Below, piece by piece: positions 6,570-8,222 of a stretch of 8,222 nt of DNA. The notes under the pieces are model-generated. The model had not been told where the DNA came from. It saw only the letters and a program-made list of their open reading frames with translations, and did not search any database. Where the stretch lies: NCBI GenBank assembly GCA_017420605.1, contig JAFOIS010000316.1, positions 1 through 8,222 of the forward strand. The letters are read 5' to 3'. The translations under genes and the position numbers were made by a program. The DNA comes from Lachnospiraceae bacterium (GTDB lineage: Bacteria > Bacillota > Clostridia > Lachnospirales > Lachnospiraceae). Each line of letters opens with the position of its first letter. The stretch's first letter is position 1.

Positions 6570-7879
6570 ACGTTTTCCTCCTTTGCCTCTTCGGCGGCCG
6601 TCCCGGCCTCCGCGTTTTCCATCTGGACCTTGAGATTCCCGATCGCCGTGGCCTCGATGGGCAGGGCGATCACCCGTTTTCCGCTCATTTCCTCCGTCAG
6701 GCGGTTTAAGAACACGTTCTTCGCGCCGCCGCCGACGATATAGATCCTTTCATATGTTTTCCCGGTGTTCCGCTCCAGCTCCGCGATCGCATTCCGGTAG
6801 CACAGCGCAAGGCTCCGGTAGGCGCAGCGGAAATAATCGCCGGCGCTCCCGGGCTTTGCACAAAGCGCCGCATCGAAGGCCGCCTTCATGCTCTCCGGCG
6901 CGTAAAACGCGGACGCGTTGACGTCCACCATCTCTTCGAACCGGCTCGCTTCCGCCTCCTCCACGATCTCCCCGAAGGCCTTCCCCGGGCAGAGTTCGTC
7001 GCGCAGGCGGTTGATGATCCACATCCCCATGATGTTCTTGAGGTAGCGGGTGTATCCGACGCCTCCTTCGTTCGACCAGTTGGATCGCAGTGAAGTTTCG
7101 TCCGTCAGGGGCTTTTCCGTCTTAACGCCCAGGATCGACCAGGTGCCCGAGGAAATGAACGGCGCGTCTTCCTCCATCGGTATGCCCTCCACCGCGGATC
7201 CGGTATCGTGCGTCGCGCAGAGGACAACTTTGATCCCCTCGTATTCCCCGATGGCCGTGCCGGGCTTGGCAAGTTTCCGGAAAAGATGCGCCGGAAGATC
7301 CAGCGCACGGATGATCTCCGCATCGTACTCCCCTGTTTCGGCGCTCACCATGCCGCCGGTCGTGGCGTTGGTGTATTCGTGTGCTTTGACGCCGCAGAGC
7401 TTATACATAAGGTATTCCGGCATAAGCAGGAAATCCGAAGCGTCCGCAAGGCGGCCGGCCAGTTTGTCCGCATAGAGCTGATAGATCGTGTTGAACGGCT
7501 GGAACTGGATGCCGGTGCGGCGGTAAAGCTCCGGAAACGCGATCTTCTCGTGTACCTTCGGGATCGGCTCTTCCGTCCGGCTGTCCCGGTACGCGTAGCA
7601 GGGAAAGATCTCCTGATCCCCGTTCATGAGCACGTAATCAACGCCCCAGGTGTCGATCGAAAGGCTTTCGATCTCCGGATACTTTTCCTTTGCGGCGCAG
7701 ATTCCCTGTTTCACATAAGAAAGCAGCGCGCCGGTATCCCAGATAAGATGCCCGCCCTCGCTTGCAACGCCGTTCGGGAAACGATAGACTTCCTCGGTTT
7801 TTATGACGCCGTCTTCCTTCCAGCCGACGATGTGCCTGCCGGACGACGCGCCGATATCGACTGCCAGATAATACCGCAT
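6566..7879 (-). CDS. rhaB: Rhamnulokinase, short at the C-terminus
   Basis: This FGGY-family kinase phosphorylates L-rhamnulose at C1 with ATP. The 437-residue form begins MRYYLAVDIGASSGR, the normal N-terminus of the family (phosphate-1 loop DIGASSGR). An ATG 30 bases further upstream (7909) would add an unusual MMGTKEGRPG leader and lacks an ordered ribosome site, so 7879 is chosen. Other marks are SIDTWGVDYVL at residues 74-84, YRDSR at 97-101, GIQFQPFNTIYQL at 123-135, HEYTNATT at 167-174, ATHDTGSAV with the likely catalytic base Asp225, SSGTWSILG at 243-251, and the ATP-binding IVGGGAKN at 381-388. After IEATAIGNLKVQM the protein ends in an Ala/Glu-rich tail (AEAGTAAEEAKEENV). It therefore lacks about 40 residues found in E. 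coli RhaB (489). The stop overlaps the rhaA start (ATGA). Confidence 0.95.
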   Translation of the reverse strand: MRYYLAVDIGASSGRHIVGWKEDGVIKTEEVYRFPNGVASEGGHLIWDTGALLSYVKQGICAAKEKYPEIESLSIDTWGVDYVLMNGDQEIFPCYAYRDSRTEEPIPKVHEKIAFPELYRRTGIQFQPFNTIYQLYADKLAGRLADASDFLLMPEYLMYKLCGVKAHEYTNATTGGMVSAETGEYDAEIIRALDLPAHLFRKLAKPGTAIGEYEGIKVVLCATHDTGSAVEGIPMEEDAPFISSGTWSILGVKTEKPLTDETSLRSNWSNEGGVGYTRYLKNIMGMWIINRLRDELCPGKAFGEIVEEAEASRFEEMVDVNASAFYAPESMKAAFDAALCAKPGSAGDYFRCAYRSLALCYRNAIAELERNTGKTYERIYIVGGGAKNVFLNRLTEEMSGKRVIALPIEATAIGNLKVQMENAEAGTAAEEAKEENV

Positions 7880-7885
7880 ACCGGG

Positions 7886-7891
7886 CCTCCC
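7886..7891 (-). promoter_or_regulatory. Ribosome binding site that fixes the rhaB start
   Basis: On the minus strand GGGAGG (7891 down to 7886) ends 6 bases before the ATG at 7879-7877. This spacing supports the 437-residue rhamnulokinase over the 447-residue form starting at 7909. Confidence 0.75.
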
Positions 7892-7904
7892 TTCCTTTGT
7901 ACCC

Positions 7905-7934
7905 ATCATAGCGGAAGCACAGGGCCTTTGCTAT
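7905..7934 (-). promoter_or_regulatory. Possible rha operon promoter region with -10 and inverted repeat
   Basis: On the minus strand TATGAT (7910-7905) matches a -10 box in five of six bases and would start a leader of about 20 bases before rhaB. No good -35 box stands 16-18 bases upstream, as is common where an activator is needed. A short inverted repeat, ATAGC/GCTAT (7908-7912 and 7930-7934, 17 bases apart), overlaps this box. An AraC-type regulator gene lies just upstream. The assignment is tentative, because the -10 alone could occur by chance and the operon could instead be read through from the regulator gene. Confidence 0.3.
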
Positions 7935-7960
7935 AACGAAACTTGTCTGAAAAAGTGTCC

Positions 7961-8222
7961 TTATTTGCAGTCCCGGTACTTTTTGGGAGACAGACCGAAG
8001 CGCGCGGCAAAGAGACGGTGGAAATAGCTTATATTCTCATACCCCACAGAGCGCGCGATCTCGTCCACCCGCCGGTCCGTATTGCGCAGAAGCCAGGCTG
8101 CCTGGCTGAGGCGCTTCTCCTGCAGAAGCTCCGTATAATTCTTTCCGGTCGTCTGCCGAATAAGCCGGGAAAGATACGGCAGATCATAGTGCAGTGCCTC
8201 CGCGATCTCCGAAAGACTGCCG
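7961..8222 (-). CDS. AraC-family transcriptional regulator, partial (C-terminal DNA-binding domain)
   Basis: The minus-strand frame is open from the right edge to the TAA at 7963-7961, giving 86 residues; the start lies off the window. It holds most of the double helix-turn-helix of AraC/XylS proteins. The first helix-turn-helix is SLSEIAEALHYDLPYLSRLI (residues 2-21), joined by TGKNYTELLQEKRLSQAAWLL. The second is VDEIARSVGYENISYFHRLF (52-71), then the signature ending ARFGLSPKKYR. The ligand-binding N-terminal part is not visible, so the effector is unknown. It sits on the same strand 81 bases before rhaB, the usual position for a RhaR/RhaS-like activator of a rhamnose operon. Control of rhaBAD by rhamnose is inferred from that position. 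Confidence 0.93.
   Translation of the reverse strand, partial: GSLSEIAEALHYDLPYLSRLIRQTTGKNYTELLQEKRLSQAAWLLRNTDRRVDEIARSVGYENISYFHRLFAARFGLSPKKYRDCK

Noticed and set aside
5685..6743. A 352-residue plus-strand frame opposite rhaA
   Set aside because: rhaA is complete and conserved on the other strand. The plus frame crosses the rhaA-rhaB junction and has no domain or credible ribosome site.
7877..7909. ATG at 7909 as the rhaB start
   Set aside because: It adds an atypical ten-residue leader and overlaps the possible -10 box. The ATG at 7879 has a well-spaced GGGAGG and gives the usual family N-terminus.
7208..7936. A 242-residue plus-strand frame opposite rhaB
   Set aside because: It is an antisense shadow of rhamnulokinase, with Arg-rich composition and no family signature.
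7925..7945. A catabolite-repression (cre) site near the rhaB promoter region
   Set aside because: The bases around the central CG do not match the TGWNANCGNTNWCA pattern well on either strand.
1..8222. CRISPR arrays, insertion sequences, tRNA or rRNA genes, phage or defence genes
   Set aside because: I found no regularly spaced repeats, terminal inverted repeats, transposase motifs or RNA gene signatures. The window is filled by ordinary sugar transport and catabolism genes.

Overview
The window looks like a chromosomal carbohydrate-use locus of a GC-rich Gram-positive bacterium, most likely a Clostridia/Bacillota gut-type anaerobe. The reasons are the strong AGGAGG-type ribosome binding sites, a CUT1-type sugar ABC importer encoded without its ATPase, a lipoprotein signal of the MKKTLALLLALIMALSLAAC type, and the compact rhaB-rhaA-rhaD order. 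The lineage is an inference from style only; there is no rRNA or marker gene here.

The left half (1 to about 4490) reads on the plus strand. It begins inside a gene for a short neutral/alkaline-ceramidase-like zinc hydrolase (3-1133, start off the window). A 90-base gap with a 12-base perfect palindrome and a hairpin follows. Then come a sugar-binding lipoprotein (1224-2594), a 110-base gap with a strong hairpin that could lower downstream expression, and two inner-membrane permeases (2705-3601 and 3598-4434) that overlap by four bases. No ATP-binding subunit is present, so the importer probably borrows a shared MsmK/UgpC-type ATPase from elsewhere.

A GC-rich hairpin with T-runs on both sides (4453-4489) separates the two convergent gene sets and should terminate both.

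The right half reads on the minus strand. From the right edge leftwards it holds the C-terminal DNA-binding domain of an AraC-family regulator (7961-8222, start off the window), an 81-base intergenic region, then rhamnulokinase rhaB, L-rhamnose isomerase rhaA and rhamnulose-1-phosphate aldolase rhaD. The three enzyme genes overlap by ATGA junctions, so they form one translationally coupled operon. Together they turn L-rhamnose into L-rhamnulose, L-rhamnulose-1-phosphate, and finally dihydroxyacetone phosphate plus L-lactaldehyde. No lactaldehyde reductase/oxidase or rhamnose mutarotase is in view.

The simplest joint reading is that the importer feeds rhamnose, or a rhamnose-containing sugar, to the pathway, under the AraC-type regulator. 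The link between the two convergent operons is inferred from adjacency only. I see no mobile element, CRISPR array, RNA gene or clearly new defence or other system. The least explained part is the ceramidase-like hydrolase beside a sugar importer.
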